A stretch of DNA of 10,206 bases from CAZKUR01 sp964556005. GTDB lineage: Bacteria > Bacteroidota > Ignavibacteria > Ignavibacteriales > Ignavibacteriaceae. Made by a program: the position numbers and the translations under genes. The number at the start of each line of letters is the position of its first letter. The first letter of the stretch is position 1. The stretch is taken from the NCBI GenBank assembly GCA_964556005.1, contig CAZKUR010000118.1, positions 1 to 10,206 of the forward strand, given 5' to 3'. The notes under the pieces were generated by a model, which did no database searches, had not been told where the DNA came from, and was given only the letters and a program-made list of their open reading frames with translations. Below are positions 1 to 5,983 of the stretch, piece after piece.

Positions 1-1226
1 ATATCCTGATAGGAGTAACTTTCCCCAAAAAATCCTCCGTAAAGGCCAATATCACTGCAGGTAGAGTCTTTATCTTTTATTGTGGGGTCTCCGGCATCTA
101 TTAAAGGTGAGTACTTCTGCAAATGAAAATCCAAATCTCCATGTGTTGAGTCGTCATTCATTATCATCGGATCAACTGATATATTTGTGCTGTCTGGTGT
201 AAATCCTGAGTAGTTTACTCCATTATTCCAAACATCATTGTATTGATAAACTAAACCTGAAGTTCCAGATGCTTTTACTCCCCTTTCTGCTCCTACTATC
301 ACATTATTCTCTACATCGTTACCAGAAATTATCTCTAATGCATAATATATATTTTGGAAATCATGATAGTTACCGATTATATAATTATTGAATAGTTTTA
401 AGTATTGAACCCCTGAAGCAGTTATTCCACTATAACCATCTTCTGCATAGATTAAATTATTATAAATATATGTCGAATCAGAATAATCTAAATCAATACC
501 ATCAGCACCAGGATTGTTTAATATAATTGAATTATTTCTTATTGTCGGTCTTGTCCCAAATGATTTACGTATACCATAACCTCTTTGTACATAAATATAA
601 TTTGAGTCAATTATCGGATAATAGATATTATTAAAGGCTTCTATTCTAATTCCAACTGGTGAGCTTGCTTCAGAATTTGGATCCATATAAACGATGTTTT
701 GTCTAATAATTGAATTGGAATTAAAAATCCAAATACCTCTTGTCTTAATGTTTTCAAAAATATTTTTGTATAAAGTTATATTAGATTCATTTATATATAT
801 CCCTAAAGAAGCGTTAATAATTTTGTTAGCTGTAACTAAACCACTATTTCCGTTTGTCTCTATCCCCCAAGTATTTAATGAATTTGGAACTTCAATCAGG
901 AATCCTTTGAGTACACAACTATCAGCAATTTTCACAGCGGAAATTCCAGTTGTTTGTATACTAATAACACAGCTATCCATCCCTGCACCAATCAATGATA
1001 ATCCCGGTATCATATAAACACGCTCTTTGTAAGTACCATTAGCTACATAAATTGTATCGCCAAAATGAGAAACATTTATTGCCCACATTATGCTGTCGGC
1101 TGCGGTTTCCCATGTCAAATAGGGCGGCACATTGCCCTGGCCATGCTTTACATAATGTATCGTTGCATTGCCGGTGGCAATTAACAATGCACAAATTATC
1201 ATAGTCAAAAGTATAGTTCTTTTCAT
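1..1226 (-). CDS. Secreted parallel beta-helix repeat protein (C-terminus beyond left edge)
   Basis: An open reading frame starts at the ATG at 1226 and stays open for 408 codons to the window edge, so the 3' end is missing. A Shine-Dalgarno-like AAAGGT precedes the start. Residues 1-21 form a signal peptide (Lys/Arg, then a hydrophobic core, likely cleaved after GNA). GDTIYVANGTY (56-66) is typical of the first coil of right-handed beta-helix proteins. The next 300 residues are rich in Asn, Ile, Ser and Tyr, with repeated short strands such as NNLIYA, NNYIIG and NNVIVG separated by turns, as in pectate-lyase-like (PbH1) folds. SPLIDAGDP (373-381), followed shortly by DIGLYGG, is the usual closing signature of such domains in Bacteroidota-type secreted proteins; a sorting domain often follows, but that part is not visible. 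The product is probably extracellular or surface-bound. No catalytic residues are recognisable, so a carbohydrate-binding or structural role is as likely as lyase activity. Confidence 0.9.
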   Translation of the reverse strand, partial: MKRTILLTMIICALLIATGNATIHYVKHGQGNVPPYLTWETAADSIMWAINVSHFGDTIYVANGTYKERVYMIPGLSLIGAGMDSCVISIQTTGISAVKIADSCVLKGFLIEVPNSLNTWGIETNGNSGLVTANKIINASLGIYINESNITLYKNIFENIKTRGIWIFNSNSIIRQNIVYMDPNSEASSPVGIRIEAFNNIYYPIIDSNYIYVQRGYGIRKSFGTRPTIRNNSIILNNPGADGIDLDYSDSTYIYNNLIYAEDGYSGITASGVQYLKLFNNYIIGNYHDFQNIYYALEIISGNDVENNVIVGAERGVKASGTSGLVYQYNDVWNNGVNYSGFTPDSTNISVDPMIMNDDSTHGDLDFHLQKYSPLIDAGDPTIKDKDSTCSDIGLYGGFFGESYSYQD

Positions 1227-1268
1227 ATGCTTACCTTTTAGTGTTAAATCCTGGTGAGTTGCTTAAAT

Positions 1269-1310
1269 TTATTTTCTCCCATTTTTTCTTCCTTTTAAGG
1301 TCTTTCCCAT
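1269..1310 (-). CDS. Possible 13-aa basic leader peptide upstream of the beta-helix gene
   Basis: A mini-ORF encodes MGKTLKGRKNGRK and stops at TAA. It is preceded by a strong Shine-Dalgarno sequence, GAGGAG, 5 nt before the ATG, which is better than the site of the gene it precedes. Six of 13 residues are Lys or Arg. It lies 42 nt upstream of the beta-helix start, in the same frame but separated by in-frame stops. The motif AAAATGGGA occurs twice within it. It could be a regulatory leader peptide, a tiny protein, or a fortuitous purine-rich stretch; function is unknown and coding status uncertain. Confidence 0.25.
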   Translation of the reverse strand: MGKTLKGRKNGRK

Positions 1311-1336
1311 TTTATCTCCTCACAGAAGATTGAATA

Positions 1337-1394
1337 CAAAAATAATTGTAATTATAAGTTACAATTTTGTGCTTTTTTTATCAAACTTTTTGAT
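1337..1394 (-). promoter_or_regulatory. Candidate promoter with nested dyads for the beta-helix gene
   Basis: Read on the minus strand, this stretch holds a 6-bp dyad (1380-1385/1389-1394, ATCAAA/TTTGAT), a run of seven A, and a perfect 8-bp inverted repeat (1344-1351/1359-1366, AATTGTAA/TTACAATT). A perfect TATAAT (1351-1356) lies inside that repeat. TATTTTTG (1337-1344) follows and fits the Bacteroidota -7 consensus TAnnTTTG, with TTG about 17 nt upstream. No good sigma-70 -35 box sits at standard distance from TATAAT. The same inverted repeat, followed by ATTTTT, could instead terminate the VOC transcript coming from the right. Confidence 0.3.
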
Positions 1395-1458
1395 GTTGGA
1401 ATTTTATACAAAATATTATTTTCAATTTAAAATCTGTCATGCATACAGAATAGTTAAA

Positions 1459-1821
1459 CTACTTTTTAAAATATTCAAATAACTCGATTGGATTTCCCGA
1501 CGGATCTTCAAGTAATATCTGTTTGCCTGCGACCCCTTCAATTATTTCTCCTCTGAAATGCGCTCCTTGTTTTTTCAGTTTATCAACGAGATCGGAAAGA
1601 TTATCGACTGCAAGATGAAACCTATTCCATCCGCCGGTTGTTGTTATACCGCCGCCGCCTTTTTCATTCGGTGAGCTTAATAATAATTGCAGATTTCCCC
1701 TACTTAAGATCGCAAAAGCCGGATCAGGTTTCATTTCAACTTTGAAGTCGAGATTTTTTGTATAAAAATTTATTGATTCATCAACATCGTTAACAATATA
1801 ACGTACTGCTACATTTGCCAT
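1459..1821 (-). CDS. VOC (glyoxalase/bleomycin-resistance/dioxygenase fold) protein
   Basis: This is a 120-aa protein of the usual single-chain VOC length, with a GAGGAAAG ribosome-binding site 6 nt before the ATG. Two beta-alpha-beta-beta-beta modules are visible: residues 3-51 (VRYIVNDVDESINFYTKNL, then FAILSRGNLQLLLSS) and 66-118 (RFHLAVDNLSDLVDKLKKQG, then ILLEDPSGNPIELFEYF). The DPSGNPIELFE signature (106-116) is diagnostic of the superfamily. Of the four usual metal positions, His69 and Glu113 are present, but the first-strand position holds Arg7 rather than His, and Gln45 is the likely second ligand, so metal-dependent glyoxalase I activity is doubtful. Such proteins act as cytoplasmic dimers in lyase, dioxygenase or drug-binding roles, and the substrate cannot be told here. 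It lies 133 nt past the five-gene cluster with its own promoter-like sequence, so it may be a separate transcription unit. Confidence 0.9.
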   Translation of the reverse strand: MANVAVRYIVNDVDESINFYTKNLDFKVEMKPDPAFAILSRGNLQLLLSSPNEKGGGGITTTGGWNRFHLAVDNLSDLVDKLKKQGAHFRGEIIEGVAGKQILLEDPSGNPIELFEYFKK

Positions 1822-1854
1822 AATTACTTTCCTCGATATTTTTTTCTAAAACTT

Positions 1855-1884
1855 AAAATATTCCGGATAAATAATATGTGACAA
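1855..1884 (-). promoter_or_regulatory. Candidate sigma-70-like promoter for the VOC gene
   Basis: On the minus strand TTGTCA (1879-1884, five of six matches to TTGACA) is followed after 18 nt by TATTTT (1855-1860, four of six matches to TATAAT). Transcription would start around 1848, leaving a leader of about 25-30 nt that contains the GAGGAAAG ribosome-binding site. The spacing is reasonable, but in such AT-rich DNA chance matches are common. Confidence 0.35.
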
Positions 1885-1896
1885 AATGTTATTATA

Positions 1897-1926
1897 ATGA
1901 AGAATCTTTAATTAAATCTTCTTCAT
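1897..1926 (-). other. Inverted repeat between the five-gene cluster and the VOC gene
   Basis: ATGAAGAA (1897-1904) and TTCTTCAT (1919-1926) are perfect 8-nt complements flanking a self-complementary centre TTTAATTAAA. The two parts could stack into a long imperfect hairpin. On the minus strand there is no clean U-run directly after it, so it is not a convincing intrinsic terminator by itself. It may add to the terminator at 1948-1968, protect the transcript's 3' end, or serve as a protein-binding dyad just upstream of the VOC promoter. Confidence 0.35.
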
Positions 1927-1947
1927 AATTAGTACTAAAAAATTCAA

Positions 1948-1968
1948 AAAATATTCATCCAATATTTT
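1948..1968 (-). terminator. A/T-only intrinsic terminator-like hairpin closing the five-gene cluster
   Basis: On the minus strand AAAATATT and AATATTTT form a perfect 8-bp stem with a 5-nt loop (GGATG), followed by further T residues and then AATTTTTT. The stem overlaps the stop codon of the 57-aa gene. The form is right for Rho-independent termination, but the stem contains no G:C pair and would be weak. Confidence 0.4.
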
Positions 1969-2128
1969 CAACAATTAACAAAAAATTTATCTGATGAACC
2001 CAAAAGGCTTTGAAGGCAACATTTGGAATTATTGCTACGACTTCTCCTTTCAAATTATTTAAGAATTCCTCAAGCTTATTTTGGTCTTTTGTCATTTTAA
2101 TATCAAAGCGGTGAATTTTGTATTTCAT
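1955..2128 (-). CDS. 57-aa hypothetical soluble protein
   Basis: A short gene starts at the ATG at 2128 behind an excellent ribosome-binding site (GGAGG, 7 nt spacing) and ends with TGA at 1955. Its start overlaps the stop of the preceding 47-aa gene by 4 nt (ATGA), which indicates translational coupling. The product begins MKYKIHRFDIKM, continues with a charged predicted helix (TKDQNKLEEFLNNLKG, residues 13-28), then a strand EVVAIIPNV (29-37) and a hydrophobic C-terminal strand FLLIVE (49-54). This beta-alpha-beta-beta pattern suggests a small folded cytoplasmic domain. There is no membrane segment and no metal motif. I cannot assign a function. The strong ribosome-binding site and coupling argue that it is real although short. 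Confidence 0.8.
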   Translation of the reverse strand: MKYKIHRFDIKMTKDQNKLEEFLNNLKGEVVAIIPNVAFKAFWVHQINFLLIVENIG

Positions 2129-2268
2129 TTTATTTCCTCCTTTTTCTTTAGTTCATTTAAATATTTTATAATTTCTTCATGCCGTTTTTTTTGAGAGTTA
2201 GCAAGTAATAATATCTGAAAAAAGATCATCACAATTAAGATTATAATAAATGTAATCCCAACTGACAT
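2125..2268 (-). CDS. 47-aa single-pass membrane protein
   Basis: The gene starts at the ATG at 2268, about 8 nt after AAGGAAA, and stops at TGA overlapping the next start. An ATG 4 nt upstream is in another frame and closes without a useful ORF. Residues 3-23 are one strongly hydrophobic helix (VGITFIIILIVMIFFQILLL). Residues 26-47 are highly charged (QKKRHEEIIKYLNELKKKEEIK) and predicted helical. The basic flank after the helix favours a cytoplasmic C-terminus. The design, a short anchor plus a charged helix, resembles small accessory membrane subunits, and coupling to the 57-aa gene suggests the two products work together. The family is not recognised. It begins 67 nt after the hydrolase gene and is probably in the same operon. 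Confidence 0.8.
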   Translation of the reverse strand: MSVGITFIIILIVMIFFQILLLANSQKKRHEEIIKYLNELKKKEEIK

Positions 2269-2335
2269 TTCATTTTTCCTTATAAATTATTATCGTTTAT
2301 TTTTTTGAATTACTATTCATTTAACAATTTAGATT

Positions 2336-3736
2336 TTAATTCAGCACTCTTTCCTTTATCCATTTTGTAACAAGTTGTAATACAGCCGGAGAAATTGTTT
2401 CCTCAAGCTTTCCATATTCAAGAGGTAAACCGTTTCTACAAGTCTGAAAGAAATGATTAAGTTGAGGCAGCACTTCAACTTCAAAGTTTTTATTTCCTGT
2501 ATCTAAAAGTATTTTCTCAATAGCCTGTTTATTCCTTCCCGGCGGGACCTGGATATCGTTTTCACCAAATAGTGCCAGGACAGGACAATTTATTTTGCTA
2601 AGAAAATTTTGGGGTTCATATTTTAAGTTGAATAAAAACCAGGGAGATAAAAACCTTTTAACAGCGACTTCTATTTTGTTCAAAGGAATTATTGGATCGT
2701 AATCTTTATAAATTTTTATTAACTCTTTTCTTTTCCTGTCATTTGAATTATTATTCAACAGCACTTTAAAAACTTTCTGCTGAAAAAGATGTTTTTCCCT
2801 TAAAGTATTTTCATCAAGTCCGTATGCCCTGCCGACGGATTCTTCATACTGATAATTATAATCAACGCCGTTTAATCCCGGGCTTGCCATCATAATAAGA
2901 AAAGATACATCAGGATTATTTACAGCAGCAATTGAAGCGACTATACCTCCTTCGCTGTGTCCTATTAAACCAATTTGCTTTGGATTTATATTTTTTTTCT
3001 CTTTTAAGAATTTTATTCCTGCAATAACATCGGAAGCAAAATCGACGCTGGTTGCATTTTGTCTATTGCCGCCGGATTCACCGACTCCCCTCTCATCGTA
3101 TCTCAATACTGCAATTCCATTACGCGTGAGATAGTCTGCGATAACATGAAACGGTTCATGTCCAATTATTGAATAATTTCTATCATGTGCTCCAACGCCG
3201 GGAATAAGAATTACTGCAGGAAATGAACTTCCTTTTTCCGGAAAAGTTAATGTACCTGCCAGCTTTATATTGTTCTCTATTTTATTTATAAATGTAACAT
3301 TTACTTCTGTGTAAGGATAAGGCGGTACCGGTGTTTGCGATCTTTTGTTTCTAATAATTTTACTGACCGGGAGTAATGTCAATTTTTTAATTAGCTCTCC
3401 TTGATTCCATATTCCCTCAATTTTTCTTTCTTCAGATATATACTCACCTTCAAAACGGGCTTTAAGAGCAGAAACTTCAATTATTAATTTAGAATCTTTA
3501 AAAGATATTTTACTAACTGGAATTTTGTTGTCATTTCCATCAGGAGTATATACGATAGCTATTAATGTATCTCCGGGAGATTTTGTTATTTTAAAAGCTA
3601 TTCTAAAATTAACTCCAGGATATTTCAAAGCTCCCTGCCAAATTCCTTCAATTTTATTTTCATGACTAGTTGAAGAACATACTGAGGCAATTAAAGATAT
3701 TAGAAGTATTGGAATTATGTTTGTAAGCTTTTTCAT
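2336..3736 (-). CDS. Exported serine alpha/beta hydrolase with N-terminal beta domain
   Basis: The 466-aa product begins with a signal peptide (residues 1-20). Cys20 lies at the lipoprotein position, but the preceding residues ASV fit the lipobox poorly, so lipidation is uncertain. Residues 28-123 form a lipocalin-like beta domain (IEGIWQGALKYPG, later KIEGIWNQG) often found ahead of hydrolases in Bacteroidota. Residues 146-466 are an alpha/beta hydrolase fold: oxyanion loop PGVGAHDRN (179-187), LRYDERGVGESGG (211-223), nucleophile elbow GHSEGG with Ser261, acid Asp394 in GENDIQVP, and His428 in LNHFF. The catalytic triad is therefore complete. Family members are esterases, acyl hydrolases or S9-like peptidases; the substrate is unknown, and the site of action is the periplasm or outer membrane. 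The ribosome-binding site is weak (AAAGAA), and the gene follows the 65-aa membrane protein by 13 nt, suggesting operon expression. Confidence 0.93.
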   Translation of the reverse strand: MKKLTNIIPILLISLIASVCSSTSHENKIEGIWQGALKYPGVNFRIAFKITKSPGDTLIAIVYTPDGNDNKIPVSKISFKDSKLIIEVSALKARFEGEYISEERKIEGIWNQGELIKKLTLLPVSKIIRNKRSQTPVPPYPYTEVNVTFINKIENNIKLAGTLTFPEKGSSFPAVILIPGVGAHDRNYSIIGHEPFHVIADYLTRNGIAVLRYDERGVGESGGNRQNATSVDFASDVIAGIKFLKEKKNINPKQIGLIGHSEGGIVASIAAVNNPDVSFLIMMASPGLNGVDYNYQYEESVGRAYGLDENTLREKHLFQQKVFKVLLNNNSNDRKRKELIKIYKDYDPIIPLNKIEVAVKRFLSPWFLFNLKYEPQNFLSKINCPVLALFGENDIQVPPGRNKQAIEKILLDTGNKNFEVEVLPQLNHFFQTCRNGLPLEYGKLEETISPAVLQLVTKWIKERVLN

Positions 3737-3749
3737 TTATAATTATTCT

Positions 3750-3947
3750 TTATTTATTGTTATTATATAGGACAAACTCTACTATCAGCAAAAACAGTGG
3801 AAACGCAATGCTGAGTATAATTTGTGTATCTAATCCGATAACAGGAGCTTTGTTTATAATATTTAATGATCTAAAAAGAAGAAATATTATAAAGCCAAGT
3901 GTAATACTTTGCAGGGTTCCAAATATCCAAAAAATGTTGTTGCTCAT
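3750..3947 (-). CDS. 65-aa two-helix membrane protein
   Basis: The start codon overlaps the TGA of the methyltransferase-HEAT gene by 4 nt (ATGA), with AGAGG as ribosome-binding site 6 nt upstream. Two hydrophobic helices are clear: about residues 5-26 (IFWIFGTLQSITLGFIIFLLF) and 41-60 (TQIILSIAFPLFLLIVEFVL), joined by a short loop containing NKAPVIGLD. The last residues are YNNNK. Both ends would face the same side. No family is recognised. Translational coupling to the upstream gene suggests it is an accessory partner of that membrane protein. The plus-strand reading across this region is a shadow without a ribosome-binding site. Confidence 0.8.
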   Translation of the reverse strand: MSNNIFWIFGTLQSITLGFIIFLLFRSLNIINKAPVIGLDTQIILSIAFPLFLLIVEFVLYNNNK

Positions 3948-5614
3948 TGTTTACCTCTTATTATTATTCTTGAATAAAATCGTGTCTCAAAATCCTCATC
4001 ATTTTGTAAAGCGGCTACAGCCTGTTCAAGTCCTTTTATTTTATATCTAATGATTAAGTACACGGAATTTCTTCTAACGGATGGATTTTCATCACTTAAT
4101 GAATTTTTAACTATATTTGTCGCCCTTTCAATATTTATTTCACATAATGAATTTATAGCGCTGTTCTTTACAAACCATACAGAATCATTTACACCTTTCA
4201 TTAAAGCATCAAAAGCTTTTTCGGAACCTATGCCGCCAAAAGCACTGTAAATGAAATTCCTCATACCGGGTCCCGGCGCTTCGTTTAATTTGTCGATTAA
4301 TGGTTCGAGTGCTTTTTCAGACTTCATTTTACCCAATGAATATATTGCAGAATTTCTGACTCTCACATTATCGTCATTTAATAATTGTATTATTTGTGGG
4401 ACTGCTGTATCTGCTTTCATGTCTCCCAATGCATCAACGGAAAATTCCCTTATTACCGGATTGGGATCTGACAGCAGATCTATTAAGGGAGCAATAGAAA
4501 CACTGCCAAGGTTTTTTAGTCCATTAAAATGTTTATGGATATATCTTCGCGGTGTAATTCTAATTTCATTTATTAATGAATCAATCTGTTGTTGAGAATT
4601 TTGAGCAATAATTAATTCCCGATGTTGTTCAGTTGTTCCGAAATCAACCCAAAATAGAGATAGTAAAATTAATATTACAGCGAAAAATGAAGTAATACCA
4701 GCAGCTTCCGATTTTGTAGAAGGACTTTCCTTCCTAATCAATAATTTTACCGGCGCTTTTATAATTGCGTTAAACCATTTTGGGAGAGGAATTAAAAAGG
4801 GAGTACTCTTTCTGTAATTCTCATATTCTGCACCGTTTTCTTCTTTCATCTTAATTTCTTCAAGCAGGCAAATTCCTAAAATAACCATAGCTGCAAGCAG
4901 CCATGGTAAGCTTGATGAAACGCTCCAGGTTTTTTTCATAATATTTATATTCGTAGAAAATAACATCAGCCCGTAACTCCATATCAGCCATCCGGTATAT
5001 TGAGGGTGACGTGAAAATTTATATACTGCACTTGAAGCAACACCCTTTCCCTCGAAACGCGTTTGGAACCAAACAAGCACTCCCCAAACAAAAAGGAAAG
5101 CACCTGCCGACATAAAAAAATATGAAATGAATAAATGTGCATTCCAGTTAAACAAACCTGCAAACCACATTAAAAATTCATAAGGCAAATAAATAATATT
5201 ACCTAATTGAAGCACATTGAAAGAAACATCCATGAAAGGCAGCCAGCCTACGCGGAGGATTCCGAGACCTGCAAGAAAGAACATACTCAGAGCGAACTGT
5301 CCGAATACCGGCAAAAACAGAGCGAAAGCACCTGCCCATGCCCATCCGCTTTTTTTTGTTGTAAAACCGATTACTATAAAACCAAAGATCAGCAATAGAC
5401 TCGCGTAGCCTATCCATCTCAAATAAAGCGTATTTATAAACAGTTCAGATTTATAAGCATCAAACTCGCTTATTCCCTGATCGAATCCTGGAAATCCGAC
5501 TTTCTCCTGGAGCAATGAATCAACTAACCCTGGTAGTTCTACGAATGCAAACATTAATGCGAAGGAAAATATCAGAGCCAATATAAAAAGACTTATATTT
5601 TTTAAATCTCTCAT
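3944..5614 (-). CDS. Polytopic membrane methyltransferase-like (ICMT/PEMT) protein fused to HEAT repeats
   Basis: The 556-aa product (from the ATG at 5614) has about seven hydrophobic helices in residues 6-252: a signal-anchor-like first helix (6-26), then roughly 62-84, 90-119, 128-149, 158-182, 207-222 and 231-251. Residues 202-208 read RHPQYTG, and EE (252-253) is followed by a GxxYxxY motif (261-267) and a PFLIP segment. That order (RHPxYxG, then EE, then xYxxY) is the SAM-binding signature of the isoprenylcysteine carboxyl/phospholipid N-methyltransferase superfamily. A further helix (about 306-325) precedes a C-terminal domain, residues about 340-556, with five HEAT/PBS-lyase-like repeats of about 31 residues, for example VSIAPLIDLLSDPNPVIREF and AVPQIIQLLNDDNVRVRNSA. 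HEAT solenoids bind proteins; no Cys-rich lyase site is visible. The substrate is unknown: lipid, quinone or prenyl protein are all possible. It is the first gene of the cluster. Confidence 0.88.
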   Translation of the reverse strand: MRDLKNISLFILALIFSFALMFAFVELPGLVDSLLQEKVGFPGFDQGISEFDAYKSELFINTLYLRWIGYASLLLIFGFIVIGFTTKKSGWAWAGAFALFLPVFGQFALSMFFLAGLGILRVGWLPFMDVSFNVLQLGNIIYLPYEFLMWFAGLFNWNAHLFISYFFMSAGAFLFVWGVLVWFQTRFEGKGVASSAVYKFSRHPQYTGWLIWSYGLMLFSTNINIMKKTWSVSSSLPWLLAAMVILGICLLEEIKMKEENGAEYENYRKSTPFLIPLPKWFNAIIKAPVKLLIRKESPSTKSEAAGITSFFAVILILLSLFWVDFGTTEQHRELIIAQNSQQQIDSLINEIRITPRRYIHKHFNGLKNLGSVSIAPLIDLLSDPNPVIREFSVDALGDMKADTAVPQIIQLLNDDNVRVRNSAIYSLGKMKSEKALEPLIDKLNEAPGPGMRNFIYSAFGGIGSEKAFDALMKGVNDSVWFVKNSAINSLCEINIERATNIVKNSLSDENPSVRRNSVYLIIRYKIKGLEQAVAALQNDEDFETRFYSRIIIRGKQ

Positions 5615-5620
5615 CACTAA

Positions 5621-5625
5621 CTCCT
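5621..5625 (-). promoter_or_regulatory. Ribosome-binding site that decides the start of the methyltransferase-HEAT gene
   Basis: AGGAG lies 6 nt before the ATG at 5614 but only 3 nt before an in-frame GTG at 5617 directly preceding it (GTGATG). The ATG has the usual spacing, so it is chosen; the GTG start would add one residue. Confidence 0.6.
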
Positions 5626-5800
5626 AAATTGATTAATTCTTAATCCGATTTATCCACAGGGTTTTTTATTAATAATTGGATTAATTCCTTATATACATTT
5701 CCCTTTTTTTCAATTCTTATCATGAGCAGATATTTTTTTAGCAGGAAAATTTATTTTATTATTCTTTTGATAAAATTACCAGATAATGAAAAAAAGATTT

Positions 5801-5866
5801 GTCCGGAAAGAATTATTTGAGGAGTAATGTTAAATCTCTAATGCAAAGTATAAAGTTTCCGGAAAC
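5801..5866. promoter_or_regulatory. Two TCCGGAAA-containing dyads, candidate operators
   Basis: A perfect 12-bp palindrome GTTTCCGGAAAC (5855-5866) lies 56 bp, centre to centre, from a related sequence GTCCGGAAAG (5801-5810); both share TCCGGAAA. Two copies of a symmetric, relatively GC-rich core in very AT-rich DNA suggest binding sites for a dimeric regulator acting on one or both divergent genes. The regulator is unknown. Confidence 0.35.
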
Positions 5867-5943
5867 AAGTATCAATCCCTTTATAATCTTACACTTCCGT
5901 CTATGTAAATTTTAGATTACAAAAAATTGGAATAGTGACTAAT

Positions 5944-5983
5944 TTAGCATTGCTTGCTAATCGTTAAATTTATTTTCTTGACT
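5944..5983 (+). promoter_or_regulatory. TTAGCA/TGCTAA dyad next to a -35-like TTGACT
   Basis: TTAGCA (5944-5949) and TGCTAA (5955-5960) form a perfect 6-5-6 dyad, the usual shape of an operator. It ends 17 bp before TTGACT (5978-5983), a good -35 box. The nearest -10-like sequence, TATTTA (5998-6003), is only 14 nt away, which is short, so the promoter assignment is weak. TATAGT at 6040-6045 is an alternative -10 without a good -35. Confidence 0.3.

Noticed and set aside
694..1017. Plus-strand 107-codon ORF inside the beta-helix gene
   Set aside because: The minus strand encodes a full beta-helix protein with signal peptide and closing signature here, and the plus frame has no ribosome-binding site or recognisable domain.
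4251..4595. Plus-strand ORFs opposite the HEAT-repeat region (also 4050-4250 and 3757-4050)
   Set aside because: They are antisense to clear HEAT repeats and a small membrane gene and have no start signals of their own.
5199..5417. Short ORFs on both strands across the transmembrane part of the methyltransferase-HEAT gene
   Set aside because: The real frame encodes membrane helices continuous with the RHPxYxG motif; the alternatives are Arg- or Pro-rich nonsense typical of shadow frames.
5650..5658. Perfect DnaA-box TTATCCACA in the divergent intergenic region, suggesting a replication origin
   Set aside because: It is a single box; no second perfect copy was seen, and dnaA, dnaN or other origin genes are absent. 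One 9-mer match in AT-rich DNA of this length is not surprising.
5829..5913. Short plus-strand ORFs upstream of the sensor: a GAGGAG site before ATG TTA AAT CTC TAA, and a 24-codon ORF starting at the overlapping TAATG
   Set aside because: The first is four codons long; the second lacks its own ribosome-binding site and its peptide looks like translated noncoding DNA. Both probably reflect chance.
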